A stretch of DNA of 64,000 bases from Clostridium sp. (GTDB lineage: Bacteria > Bacillota > Clostridia > Lachnospirales > Lachnospiraceae). Each line of letters begins with the position of its first letter. Position 1 is the first letter of the stretch. A program made the position numbers and the translations under genes. The notes below the pieces were generated by a model that searched no databases, had not been told where the DNA came from, and was given only the letters and a program-made list of their open reading frames with translations. The DNA is taken from contig JAGZZT010000002.1 of assembly GCA_018377235.1 (NCBI GenBank), positions 137,874 through 201,873 on the forward strand. The letters run 5' to 3'. Below, piece by piece: positions 51,794-60,137 of this stretch.

Positions 51794-52963
51794 ATGAAAA
51801 AAAAGCGTTTTTCGCGTGTAGACTGGCAGGCGTCTCTGCTTCTGAGTGTGATTCTGATTTTATTTGGAGTTTCCATTTATTTAACCAGCAGCAGCATTTA
51901 TTATTATTCTATTTTAGACAGCCTCACACATCGTGTGGAAAATATACACAGCTATGTGGAACACAAACTGACACCGGAAGCATTTTGGGAAATTGACGAA
52001 AAAGAAGATATGCAAAAAGAAAGCTACCAGGAACTGAAAGTGATCCTGGAAAATATCCGGGAGCTTGGCGACCTCCGATACCTCTACACTGCAAAGGAAA
52101 ATAAACAAGGCGAACTGGTCTATGTTGTGGACGGACTATCTGAAAGCGCTGCTGACTTCCGTTATCCAGGCGATTTGATCGAACCAGAAATCCAGAAAGA
52201 GCTGAATGAAGCTTTAAGCGGAAAAACCGTGCTTCCAAATAAAATTCTCGACACTGACTGGGGCAATATCTTTATTGCTTACTACCCGCTTCATGACGAG
52301 CAGAACAAAGTTGTGGGCGCTCTTGGAATCGAGATCGCAGCCGATGTGGAAGCAGCCGCTATTGACCGGCTGTCAAAGGCTATTTTAATTTCCTGCCTGT
52401 TCTTCTGCGGAGTTTCCATTTTTGCATCGCTGGTAATTTTCCGGCGGATCTCCAATCCTCTGTACAGAGATATGTCCAATACAGACTTTATGACTAATCT
52501 GAAAAACAGAAACGCCTATGAAATTGACCGGGATAACTGGGCTGCGCAGAAAACTTTAAGCCAGCTTACTGTTGTTGTGATTGATTTAAATAATCTGAAA
52601 TTGGCCAATGATCGGCTGGGACATGACGTTGGAGACGCCTGCATTATTCATGCAGCCAAAATTCTTCATAAACTGGAAAACCGTAAAACAACAGCTTACC
52701 GTTATGGCGGAGATGAATTTATCCTGCTGATGGAAGATCAGCCAGATCCAATGCCTCTGCTTCTGAGAGCAAAAGAGGAATTCTGCAAATACGGCTCTGA
52801 ACTGAAAATACCTGTGGCTCTGGCTATCGGCGTTGCCCAGTTTGATAAATCTCTGGATCACACGATTGCGGATACCCAAAAGCGGGCTGACGAACAAATG
52901 TATCAGGACAAATTAAAAATTAAGGCTTCTGAAAATTTGAATATAGACAGCCATTTAGATTAA
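51794..52963 (+). CDS. Membrane diguanylate cyclase
   Basis: About 389 residues from the ATG at 51794. Two helices (about 14-36 and 195-216) flank a dCache-like exported sensor. The GGDEF domain (about 228-380) has an intact active site, YRYGGDEFILL, and the usual DLNNLKLANDRLGHDVGD magnesium/GTP-binding loop. It should make c-di-GMP in response to an external ligand. Its neighbour across the 200-bp divergent region is a phosphodiesterase. Confidence 0.9.
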   Translation: MKKKRFSRVDWQASLLLSVILILFGVSIYLTSSSIYYYSILDSLTHRVENIHSYVEHKLTPEAFWEIDEKEDMQKESYQELKVILENIRELGDLRYLYTAKENKQGELVYVVDGLSESAADFRYPGDLIEPEIQKELNEALSGKTVLPNKILDTDWGNIFIAYYPLHDEQNKVVGALGIEIAADVEAAAIDRLSKAILISCLFFCGVSIFASLVIFRRISNPLYRDMSNTDFMTNLKNRNAYEIDRDNWAAQKTLSQLTVVVIDLNNLKLANDRLGHDVGDACIIHAAKILHKLENRKTTAYRYGGDEFILLMEDQPDPMPLLLRAKEEFCKYGSELKIPVALAIGVAQFDKSLDHTIADTQKRADEQMYQDKLKIKASENLNIDSHLD

Positions 52964-53000
52964 ATTATACCAATTTTCATAAAAATTATAAAAGTAGAAA

Positions 53001-53036
53001 GAGGAGCGAGCCGTTCTGTTTTTCGGCCCACTCCTC
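53001..53036 (-). terminator. Hairpin between the cyclase and trxA
   Basis: GAGGAG and CTCCTC pair around an inner GCC/GGC stem. On the minus strand a T-rich run follows (TTTCTACTTTT), so it is best as the trxA terminator; the cyclase gene may use it too. Confidence 0.6.
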
Positions 53037-53063
53037 CTGAATACTGATTCTGCGCACCTTCTC

Positions 53064-53372
53064 CTATCCCTCCATCGCATGCTCCAGCGTCTGGCGAGAC
53101 TGAAGTCCCACAAATCTAAGATGCTCTTTCCCATCCTTAAATACAACAAGAGTCGGAATATTCATAACTCCCAGCCGGCTGGCCAGCTCCATCTGCTCAC
53201 TCACATTTACGGTTCCCACCTGATATCCGTCCTCTGCCATCTGTTTTACAATCGGCATCTGCATCCGGCACGGAGCGCACCATGGCGCCCAAAAATCTAC
53301 CAGCATTGTGTTTCCTTTTCCAGCTGCCGCAAGTTCTGTCTCAAAGTTTTCTGCTGTTAAAATTTTTTCCAT
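53064..53372 (-). CDS. trxA: Thioredoxin with a CAPC active site
   Basis: 102 residues, full thioredoxin length. The active site is WAPWCAPCRM (Cys32-Ala-Pro-Cys35) instead of the usual CGPC; the change should alter redox potential. The cis-proline is in NIPTLVVFKDGK. It is cytoplasmic, with no signal peptide. No thioredoxin reductase is in the window, so its electron donor lies elsewhere. Confidence 0.9.
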   Translation of the reverse strand: MEKILTAENFETELAAAGKGNTMLVDFWAPWCAPCRMQMPIVKQMAEDGYQVGTVNVSEQMELASRLGVMNIPTLVVFKDGKEHLRFVGLQSRQTLEHAMEG

Positions 53373-53493
53373 ATTTATTTCCTTTCTGCCTTGACAAACT
53401 CTGGTTCTACGTTTCCATGCCTTATGAACTATCTTTTCTTAAGTTTGATTTTATTATACAGACCAAGAGCAGTTTTGTCTGTGACTTTATCAC

Positions 53494-53532
53494 AAAAAGA
53501 GGAAAGAAGAAAATTTCTTCTTTCCTCTTTTT
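53494..53532 (-). terminator. Terminator of the glsA operon
   Basis: AAAAAGAGGAAAGAAGAAA (from 53494) and TTTCTTCTTTCCTCTTTTT (to 53532) are exact 19-base complements with almost no loop. It begins 18 bases after the glsA stop on the minus strand. Confidence 0.75.
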
Positions 53533-53549
53533 ATTGTCATCTGCCTCCC

Positions 53550-54458
53550 CTAGTCAAACAAACCAAGCTCCAATGTCTCTGACAGATATTCCAGCATATG
53601 GCGTCCTGCAATGCTGTTCCCTTTTTCATCAAGAGCCGGACCGTAAATCCCAATTCCCATTCTGTGGTCTGAAACAGCCAAGATACCACCCCCAACTCCG
53701 CTCTTACACGGCATTCCTACCCGGACGGCAAATTCTCCTGACTCATCGTACATACCACAGGTAAACATGATCGCCTTCACAGTTCTTACGATATCTGAAT
53801 CCATCAACTGTCTTCCTGTCTCAGGATCTATTCCTCCATTTGCCAAAATAAGTCCAAATCCAGCCAGACTCTCTGCCGTTACGCTCAAGGAACACATCCG
53901 AGTGTAAAGCTCCAGACTTTCCTCTACGCCGCCTTCCAGCATTCCCTTGCTCTGAAGCAGATATGCAATCGCCCTGTTTCTGGCGCAGTGAGCCATCTCT
54001 GACTGATAAACCTTCTCATCCAGCGATATTTCTGGATCCAGACAAACTATTCTGGCATAGGAAATCATTTCCTCAAATCCCACCTGTCCGGTCAGATACC
54101 CGACTGTGGTGATGGCTCCTGCATTGATCATAGGATTAAACGGCTTGCTGCTGGTAAGATCCAGCTTAATCAGGGAATTAAAGGGATCTCCTGACGGCTC
54201 CATATTCATTTTTGAAAATACCCGTTCAAATCCGCAGACCTTCAGAGCCACCGCCAGAGAAATCACTTTGGAAATGCTCTGAATCGTAAAACGAACATTG
54301 AAATCGCCTCTGGAGAAACATTTCCTATCCTTTGTAAAAATACTGATTCCCAAACGGCTCTTATCCATTCTGGCAAGTTCAGGAATATAGGAAGCACATT
54401 CTCCCCTGTCAATATATCCGCGCCCGATTTCAAGAGCATGCTCCAGTATCTCGTCCAT
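53550..54458 (-). CDS. glsA: Glutaminase
   Basis: About 302 residues from the ATG at 54458 with GAGGG seven bases upstream. It hydrolyses glutamine to glutamate and ammonia. The serine-dependent active site is QSISKV (Ser61-x-x-Lys64), with NPMINAGAI and GVGGGILAV as further family motifs. It is the last gene of the amidohydrolase operon, so its true substrate may be the amide product of that pathway. Confidence 0.92.
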   Translation of the reverse strand: MDEILEHALEIGRGYIDRGECASYIPELARMDKSRLGISIFTKDRKCFSRGDFNVRFTIQSISKVISLAVALKVCGFERVFSKMNMEPSGDPFNSLIKLDLTSSKPFNPMINAGAITTVGYLTGQVGFEEMISYARIVCLDPEISLDEKVYQSEMAHCARNRAIAYLLQSKGMLEGGVEESLELYTRMCSLSVTAESLAGFGLILANGGIDPETGRQLMDSDIVRTVKAIMFTCGMYDESGEFAVRVGMPCKSGVGGGILAVSDHRMGIGIYGPALDEKGNSIAGRHMLEYLSETLELGLFD

Positions 54459-54487
54459 TCTTTGCCCTCTTTTCATTCCTGTTTCTT

Positions 54488-55156
54488 TTAAATCAGCTTT
54501 TTCTTGAACAGCCCGTAGGAATAGAACGCTGATAAAATAATCATTCCTACCATGATGTAGCTTTGATTATCCGAAAAAAATTGTCTTCCTCCCAGAAGAA
54601 TCAGTACCGCAGGAATAAGAACCGGCACAATCGCCTGCTTCGGTGCCTTCGCTATCTGAGGAAACAGCAGCGCGCCAAACAGGGCCGGAACCATATTTTG
54701 AAATGCTGGCTGGAGAAATGGATTGTTATAAATCGGCTCAAACAATGGCGCTAAAAACAGCATTCCCAGAAATACGATAATTGTCGTTACAAAAGTGGAT
54801 GCCGCTACAGCGATAATAGAAATCACATCCCCCTGCTGACTTCCCGGGGTATAGCCTGCTATATCCATGGCATTGGCTGCTGCCGGAACCTTCATATTGC
54901 TTACATTTCCAGTCACGCAGGCCATATAGAGAGCGCCGCTTCCGATAATCGGCATAAAGGATAGGTTTTCACAGATTCCGCTGATTCCAAAGGTAATCAG
55001 AACAGGCATTCCGCTCTTGATGGCATTCGCCAGGTCGAGAGGCACTCTGTTGATAATAGAAAGTCCAAATGGCACTGCCATGAAGCACAGAAGAGCCAAA
55101 ACCACTGTCATTCTTCCCAGAGTATGTATATTGTCGTAAAAACTTCTTTCTTTCAT
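54488..55156 (-). CDS. Unrecognised membrane protein, partner of the DUF5058-like protein
   Basis: 222 residues with about six helices, among them a Gly/Ala-rich one (IIGSGALYMACVTGNVSNMKVPAAANAMD). AGGAGGAG lies before the ATG. It follows the DUF5058-like gene by 12 bases. The two are probably subunits of one transporter in this operon; that is inference. Confidence 0.7.
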   Translation of the reverse strand: MKERSFYDNIHTLGRMTVVLALLCFMAVPFGLSIINRVPLDLANAIKSGMPVLITFGISGICENLSFMPIIGSGALYMACVTGNVSNMKVPAAANAMDIAGYTPGSQQGDVISIIAVAASTFVTTIIVFLGMLFLAPLFEPIYNNPFLQPAFQNMVPALFGALLFPQIAKAPKQAIVPVLIPAVLILLGGRQFFSDNQSYIMVGMIILSAFYSYGLFKKKLI

Positions 55157-55168
55157 ATTTTTCTCCTC

Positions 55169-55879
55169 CTAAAGCGCTGCGTTTACAATGCAGGATGCCA
55201 GCATTCCTATAATCATGCTGATTGGAAATGAAAACTCCCTCAGCTTTCTGTAGTTTTTGGAACATCTGTTTAGAATCAAGGCAACGATTCCGGCCGCCAG
55301 AATTGCGGACAACGCTGGTATATTGGAAAAATTGGTCAAATGCGGAGCTGCCAGAGTTCCGTAAAGACCTAAGAACATAGCTCCCGTAATAATTGGAACC
55401 AGGACGGCATGGCTGCTTTTTAAAGATTCTACCTTTTTATCATATATTTTGAGAAAAAATACGTTAAAAATATTTCCACCTAAAATTCCGATTGTTACGA
55501 CAAACAGAATACTCACAAATACGTCTATTGGAATATTGGAGGCAGTGATAGACTCCAGTCCAAAGGCCTCCGCAGCCATGTTTGCCACCATTGTCTCATA
55601 GGCAGCGGAACCTACTACGCTCAGGCGCAGCCATGGGAAATATCGCCCCAGTGCTGGAACTAAAAGCAGGTAGCTGACAATAATAGGAAGAGACGGAATA
55701 ATTGAGAATACCGCACTGCTTCTGGCGGCTTTCTTCATCTCTTCTCTGCTCATGTTGAGAGATTTTCCTCTCTTAAACGCCACATACATAAATAAAGCAG
55801 GCTGAAGCAATACAATTAAAATAGTAATGGCACAGAGCACTGCCATTCCCATACTATTTGCCAGTTCTAAATGTGTCAT
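55169..55879 (-). CDS. DUF5058-like membrane protein
   Basis: About 236 residues from the ATG at 55879 (GGGGGA about ten bases upstream). Around six to seven helices, with FKRGKSLNMSREEMKKAARSS as a conserved cytoplasmic loop. Proteins of this kind are usually found beside M20 amidohydrolases, as here. Together with the next gene it probably forms the uptake system for the amidohydrolase substrate. Confidence 0.68.
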   Translation of the reverse strand: MTHLELANSMGMAVLCAITILIVLLQPALFMYVAFKRGKSLNMSREEMKKAARSSAVFSIIPSLPIIVSYLLLVPALGRYFPWLRLSVVGSAAYETMVANMAAEAFGLESITASNIPIDVFVSILFVVTIGILGGNIFNVFFLKIYDKKVESLKSSHAVLVPIITGAMFLGLYGTLAAPHLTNFSNIPALSAILAAGIVALILNRCSKNYRKLREFSFPISMIIGMLASCIVNAAL

Positions 55880-55959
55880 CTCTGTTAGTTCCCCCTTATT
55901 TTTCATTGTTTTTTATAATTATTTCTTTTTCCTCTCAGGCTTTTCTGTTCTGCCTGCGG

Positions 55960-57396
55960 CTAGTCCTCAAGTCTTGGTCCGATCTCCTCAGGAATTGGGC
56001 AGACGTAAGTTCCGTTGGTCTCCTCATAGAGTTCTTTTAACGCTACTTTCGCTATATCTGGATTTTCAAGAACTCTGATTCCTGCAAGTCCCATGGCCTC
56101 GGCCGCCGTCAGCATAGCCTTGTGGGCAATCGCTGTATTTCCATGAGCCGTCATCTGCCATGTGTGGGGCGCTGTTCCAAGGGTGGCTGTGGCTGCACTC
56201 ATCATAGCAGTCGGTACTACATAACTGGCATCTCCCACATCAGTTGAGCCTGACAGAACCTGTCCGTTCCAGACGAGAGGCAGTACGCCCGTATCTAACG
56301 GCTTCTCCAGAAAATCCTCCAATACTTCCGCTCCGTACCGCTTCTTTAACGCCTCTTTTTTCGCTTCCAGCTCCTCCTTTGATGCCGTCTCATAAAAGAA
56401 GCGTCTGGCAAGAGCAAAATCATCCTCGTCAAAAACAGGCGCTCCCACCTCCTCCAAAGAACTTTGAAGAACCTCGGAAAGTACATGATTGGGCATAAAA
56501 TCAGAAAGACCTGCATACAGCTCCCAGGACACCTCTGTTCCCGTCATCTTAGCCGCTCCCTCTGCTACCTCTGTCACTCTCTTATAAATCTCCTGAACCT
56601 GCCATGCCTTAGGCGCTCTGATATAATAGTGTACACAGCTGTGGCCCTGTACTACGTTGGGTGCGATTCCTCCCACATCCCGATAGGCATAGTGGACTCT
56701 GGCGCTGGATGGAATGTGCTCTCTCAGATAATTGACTCCGACACTCATAAGCTCCGCCGCATCCAGCGCAGATCTTCCCATCTCAGGCGCAGCAGCCGCA
56801 TGGGATGTAACGCCCTTAAAGTAGAAGAACACGCTCACATTAGCTAAGGTAGAATAGGAAACTACTGTATTAACTGTATCCGGATGCCAGGTAAAGGCCG
56901 CGTCCACGCCGTCGAATACACCCTCCCTGGCCATAATAGTCTTTCCATTTCCCTTCTCCTCGCTAGGGCATCCAAATAAAACTACACTTCCTGCCTCTGG
57001 GTGATCTTTCAGCCATTCTTTCACAGCCAAAGCTGCTCCGAAGGCTCCCGCGCCCAAAAGGTTATGTCCACAGCCATGTCCGTCTGGATTTGTTCCCTCC
57101 GCTGGTTTCCGCATAGTGCAGCCACCCATCTGGGAAAGTTCCGGAAGTGCGTCATACTCTGCCAAAAATCCTACAGATGGCTTTCCCGAACCATAGGAAG
57201 CACGAAATGCTGTGGGCATTCCTGCCAAGCCACAGATCACCTCAAATCCCTCTTTTTTCAGGGCCTCTTCGTAAAGTTTAACTGTCTGAAACTCATGAAA
57301 TCCAGTCTCAGCCAGGTTAAAAATCTGATCACTTAAATTCTCCACCTCAGCCCTCTTCTTCTCCAATACTGCTTTGACAAATTTTGCTGAACTCAA
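55960..57396 (-). CDS. M20-family amidohydrolase, p-aminobenzoyl-glutamate hydrolase (AbgB)-like
   Basis: 478 residues from a TTG at 57396 with GGGAGG six bases upstream. Zinc motifs GHGCGHNLLGAGAF, SEEKGNGKTIM and the STDVGDASYVVPTA and HTWQMTAHGNTAIAHKA motifs place it in the AbgB branch. These enzymes split amides between an aromatic or acyl group and an amino acid such as glutamate. The glutaminase at the end of the operon fits glutamate or glutamine as product. It is divergent from a LysR regulator. Confidence 0.88.
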   Translation of the reverse strand: MSSAKFVKAVLEKKRAEVENLSDQIFNLAETGFHEFQTVKLYEEALKKEGFEVICGLAGMPTAFRASYGSGKPSVGFLAEYDALPELSQMGGCTMRKPAEGTNPDGHGCGHNLLGAGAFGAALAVKEWLKDHPEAGSVVLFGCPSEEKGNGKTIMAREGVFDGVDAAFTWHPDTVNTVVSYSTLANVSVFFYFKGVTSHAAAAPEMGRSALDAAELMSVGVNYLREHIPSSARVHYAYRDVGGIAPNVVQGHSCVHYYIRAPKAWQVQEIYKRVTEVAEGAAKMTGTEVSWELYAGLSDFMPNHVLSEVLQSSLEEVGAPVFDEDDFALARRFFYETASKEELEAKKEALKKRYGAEVLEDFLEKPLDTGVLPLVWNGQVLSGSTDVGDASYVVPTAMMSAATATLGTAPHTWQMTAHGNTAIAHKAMLTAAEAMGLAGIRVLENPDIAKVALKELYEETNGTYVCPIPEEIGPRLED

Positions 57397-57462
57397 ATTA
57401 ATCCTCCCTCTCTCATTTTCATTTTGTTTTATTTGACTTTCTATAACCTTGTATTTATACTA

Positions 57463-57492
57463 ATTATAACTTTTTACAAAACTTTTGACCAA
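57463..57492 (-). promoter_or_regulatory. Promoter of the amidohydrolase operon
   Basis: TTGGTC (57492-57487) and TATAAT (57468-57463) with an 18-base spacer on the minus strand. Its -35 overlaps one half of an ACCAAT/ATTGGT inverted repeat, the likely LysR site. Confidence 0.5.
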
Positions 57493-57525
57493 TTCATCAT
57501 GTCTATCACGTAATATCTGATTGGT
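57488..57525. promoter_or_regulatory. Inverted repeat, candidate LysR operator
   Basis: ACCAAT (from 57488) and ATTGGT (to 57525) are inverted, with a wider pair CTATAACC/GGTTATAG at 57431-57438 and 57523-57530. It lies between the divergent regulator and operon starts, as LysR-type sites do. Confidence 0.4.
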
Positions 57526-57544
57526 TATAGATAGGAGGACTCAC

Positions 57545-58528
57545 ATGAATCTTCAGCATCTGCGCTACGCAGTGGAAATAGCAAATTTCGGTTCCATCTC
57601 CCGGGCGGCTTCGGCCCTATACGTCTCTCAGCCCTACCTGAGCAAAATTATACGTGAACTTGAGGAAGAATATGGAATTACCATTTTTGCCCGAAGCAAA
57701 AATGGAATTATACCCACTGACAGCGGGCATCTTTTTCTTGATATGGCCAGAGATCTTCTGGACAATGCAAAAAATTTTGAGTCTGTATTCCAGGAACGGA
57801 AGGAAGACTACCGCCTTCGTATTTCATCCAGTACAAACTCTCATTTTATTGACGCGCTGATTCGGATGGTGAATTCTGTTCCCTCCGACTTCCCGCTTCG
57901 TTTTTCTTATCGGGAAACATCTAATCAGAATGTCTTAGACGATGTATACAACAGCCGATGCGATATCGGAACCATTATTCTGAATCACAGCAATTACCAG
58001 GAATTTTCTGAACTGATTCATCTAAAACGAATGTCCGCTGTTTCTCTGTTTACCTCCAGCCCATGGTTGATTGCCAGGGAAGGTCATCCCATCTTGGCCC
58101 GGAAAGACGAACTTACCATAGAGGATATTTACAGCTATAACTTCGTTCTTTACCCCAGCAATCCAGAAAAAAAGACGCGGGCTCTGGAAAGTATTTACAA
58201 TGATTCCTTTTTAAAACTCATTAACTGGAATAAAATACGGCAGATCATCTATGTGCAGACGCGAGCAGCTCTTCACAATATCTTGCTTATGACAGATTAT
58301 CTTGGAATCGGCATCTTTCCTATTTTAGAACAAGAAAAAAATTATCATCTGGCTTCCATCCCATTTCCAGTTAAGTCATGGGTTCAGGATAACCCTCAGA
58401 TGAACCACACGCTGTACTGCGTTTACCGAAAAGATCAGGAACTTCCAAAAGCTGCTCAGACCTATATTTCGTGTTTAAAAAAATACTATGGAGAAGGATC
58501 CGGCTTTCCTGGAACAAACCAGACCTGA
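57545..58528 (+). CDS. LysR-family transcriptional regulator
   Basis: About 327 residues from the ATG at 57545 with AGGAGG six bases upstream. The helix-turn-helix is in NFGSISRAASALYVSQPYLSKIIRELE (about 12-39), followed by the linker helix and a two-lobed ligand-binding domain. Divergent orientation from the amidohydrolase operon makes it the probable activator of that operon, with the substrate or product as coinducer. Confidence 0.92.
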   Translation: MNLQHLRYAVEIANFGSISRAASALYVSQPYLSKIIRELEEEYGITIFARSKNGIIPTDSGHLFLDMARDLLDNAKNFESVFQERKEDYRLRISSSTNSHFIDALIRMVNSVPSDFPLRFSYRETSNQNVLDDVYNSRCDIGTIILNHSNYQEFSELIHLKRMSAVSLFTSSPWLIAREGHPILARKDELTIEDIYSYNFVLYPSNPEKKTRALESIYNDSFLKLINWNKIRQIIYVQTRAALHNILLMTDYLGIGIFPILEQEKNYHLASIPFPVKSWVQDNPQMNHTLYCVYRKDQELPKAAQTYISCLKKYYGEGSGFPGTNQT

Positions 58529-58562
58529 GATAAAAAAAGAAGAGAAGAAATTTTCCTATATG

Positions 58563-58661
58563 CAAAGGAAGAGGGAATATTTTCAGCGACTTTTCTGCAC
58601 GCAAAGGAAGAGGGAATGTTTTCAGCGGCTTCCAGTGGAGCGCAAAAACATTCCCTCTTCC
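58563..58661. repeat. Stem-loop member D of the dispersed family, with a tandem partial copy
   Basis: GGAAGAGGGAATGTTTT (from 58606) pairs with AAAACATTCCCTCTTCC (to 58661). The loop contains CAGCGGCTTCCAGTGGAGCGC. A partial direct copy at 58563-58596 has GCAAAGGAAGAGGGAAT and CAGCGACTT. It lies between lysR and the convergent ribU gene and may terminate both. Confidence 0.75.
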
Positions 58662-58672
58662 TAATTACTATC

Positions 58673-59239
58673 TTATTTCTTCAAAAAACCAGAAATCCTC
58701 TTATACAGAATAAATGTTACAGCTCCGTTAATTCCGGCTTTTATCAGATTAAAACCTACAATAAACGGCATCAAATCCCACACAATCTCTCTGGACACGC
58801 CCATGAAAAGAGGGGTGATAATCAGATTAGCCCCCAACATCACAGCAGCCATTCCTGCCATTCCGAGAGCCAGGCCAATTACTGCCGAAGTCCTGGTCTT
58901 CCTGATGTGGTACACACTTCCTGAAATCAGCACCAGTGTGCCTGTTGCCAGCAGGTGCATAATAATCCCATAAAGTCCGCTTCCTGCGCTGACAGTCACT
59001 CCCTGAATGACTGAAGTTACAAGTGTTAACAGAACTCCCGCTGCCGGTCCGAAAGCGAAAGTTCCAATCAGAATAGAAATATCTGCCGGATCATACTCCA
59101 GAAATGCCACTGCCGGGAAAATCGGGAAGTGGATCAGGTACACTAACACAATCGAAATGGCTACCATAGAGCTCATCTTCACCAGACGCAGTGTCTGGGC
59201 TCTGCCTGTCTGCGGATAACTAGCTGCTGTTTTGTTCAT
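58673..59239 (-). CDS. ribU: Riboflavin ECF transporter substrate-binding component RibU
   Basis: About 188 residues from the ATG at 59239 (AGGAGG nine bases upstream); an ATG at 59245 is only three bases from it. Six membrane helices. The FLEYDPADISILIGTFAFGP motif is typical of RibU S components, which bind riboflavin and use a shared EcfAA'T module. An FMN riboswitch upstream supports the assignment. Confidence 0.9.
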   Translation of the reverse strand: MNKTAASYPQTGRAQTLRLVKMSSMVAISIVLVYLIHFPIFPAVAFLEYDPADISILIGTFAFGPAAGVLLTLVTSVIQGVTVSAGSGLYGIIMHLLATGTLVLISGSVYHIRKTRTSAVIGLALGMAGMAAVMLGANLIITPLFMGVSREIVWDLMPFIVGFNLIKAGINGAVTFILYKRISGFLKK

Positions 59240-59245
59240 CTTCAT

Positions 59246-59403
59246 ATTCCTCCTACTAAATGTAATTATGCATCAAACATGAAGAATCTGATTCTGCGGA
59301 GCATTTTTACTTTAGGGGGATTTTCTTTCACAGCATCCCTTGGCACGCAGTTTGAATGTTTCTGGCTGCGCTGCCCTTTGTACGCTGGCTTTAATCCTGC
59401 CAA
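59246..59403 (-). other. Leader segment between the FMN riboswitch terminator and ribU
   Basis: About 160 bases with no gene. Contains the ribosome binding site at 59249-59254. I see no further strong structure. Confidence 0.6.
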
Positions 59404-59435
59404 AATAAAAAAGCCTTGAAAATAAATTTCAAGAC
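59404..59435 (-). terminator. Expression-platform terminator of the FMN riboswitch
   Basis: On the minus strand CTTGAAA pairs with TTTCAAG and is followed by GCTTTTTTATTTT. A second hairpin, AAATACAGATCTGTATTT at 59441-59458, sits just upstream and could be the competing anti-terminator element. Confidence 0.75.
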
Positions 59436-59460
59436 TAAAAAAATACAGATCTGTATTTTT

Positions 59461-59590
59461 GTTTCTTTCATCCGGACTATACCGTTGGTATGGGGTTCCC
59501 ACCCATTCTGCCCTGACGCGCAGAGCTCGCGGACTCACAGCATACGCTTATCACCGCCAGTGAGGAATTTCGCCTCGCCCTGAAACAGAT
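59461..59590 (-). promoter_or_regulatory. FMN riboswitch (RFN element)
   Basis: The conserved parts are all readable on the minus strand: CAGGGCGAGGCGAAATTCC, ACTGGCGGTGATAAG, GTGAGTCCGCGAG, GGGTGGGAACCCC and AACGGTATAGTCCGGATG. The order and spacing match the six-stem RFN fold. FMN binding should end transcription ahead of ribU. Confidence 0.92.
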
Positions 59591-59601
59591 TTTTCTATTA
59601 C

Positions 59602-59630
59602 ATAATATCACGTTTCACAAAACCTGTCAA
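59602..59630 (-). promoter_or_regulatory. Promoter of the ribU transcript
   Basis: TTGACA (59630-59625) and TATTAT (59607-59602) with a 17-base spacer on the minus strand, starting transcription just before the RFN element. Confidence 0.65.
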
Positions 59631-59679
59631 ATCATTGTGACGCACAGGCACGTTTTTTCTCACCATCTTTCTCTCCTAT

Positions 59680-60000
59680 TCATCCCCTTTCCTGTATCTG
59701 GCCGAAGCGTTTTCTCGCATCTCGGTACGCTACCAGCAAAGCCTTGACTGAGGATCCGAAGTATCTTCTCTTTATCTCCTCCTCGATTTTCAGATCGTCC
59801 TCTAATATCTTCTTTCCAACGAACATACGTCTTACAAAGCTCCTGGTCAGTTCCAGAGTTCCTGAGCAGTCTGCATCCACAATCTCTCCTGTTTTCCCAT
59901 TAATTTCAAAAGCCACGTAAAAGGCTCCGTACGTCTTTGTAATGGCATTTTCCACGCTGGTTCTTGACTCTCCTGTTACATATATGGTCTCATCCTTCAT
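59680..60000 (-). CDS. DUF3870 protein
   Basis: About 106 residues from the ATG at 60000 with GAGG upstream. The family pattern is clear: ETIYVTGESRTSVENAITK, GAFYVAFEINGKTGEIVDAD, LTRSFVRRMFVGKKI. Small cytoplasmic protein of unknown function; in Clostridia it is often linked to amino acid or dipeptide metabolism genes. It is the last gene of the epimerase operon, set off by an intercistronic hairpin. Confidence 0.82.
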   Translation of the reverse strand: MKDETIYVTGESRTSVENAITKTYGAFYVAFEINGKTGEIVDADCSGTLELTRSFVRRMFVGKKILEDDLKIEEEIKRRYFGSSVKALLVAYRDARKRFGQIQERG

Positions 60001-60043
60001 ATCCCTCACCCATCTTCCCCTTCTTCCAGCTCTAATCCGCAAA

Positions 60044-60077
60044 GATGCCCTGAGATATACTTCCCTCTCAGGGCATC
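60044..60077 (-). other. Perfect intercistronic hairpin before the DUF3870 gene
   Basis: GATGCCCTGAGA (60044-60055) and TCTCAGGGCATC (60066-60077) pair over 12 bp with a 10-nt loop. Only TTT follows on the minus strand, so it is a weak terminator or an RNA-stability element. Confidence 0.7.
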
Positions 60078-60137
60078 CAGATAGAGCTATTATAAGACAG
60101 CCTTCCTTTTTCTGTCAAGGAAAGGGCAGACTCAGGA

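Noticed and set aside
59266..59538. 90-codon minus-strand frame upstream of ribU
   Set aside because: It coincides with the FMN riboswitch and its terminator.
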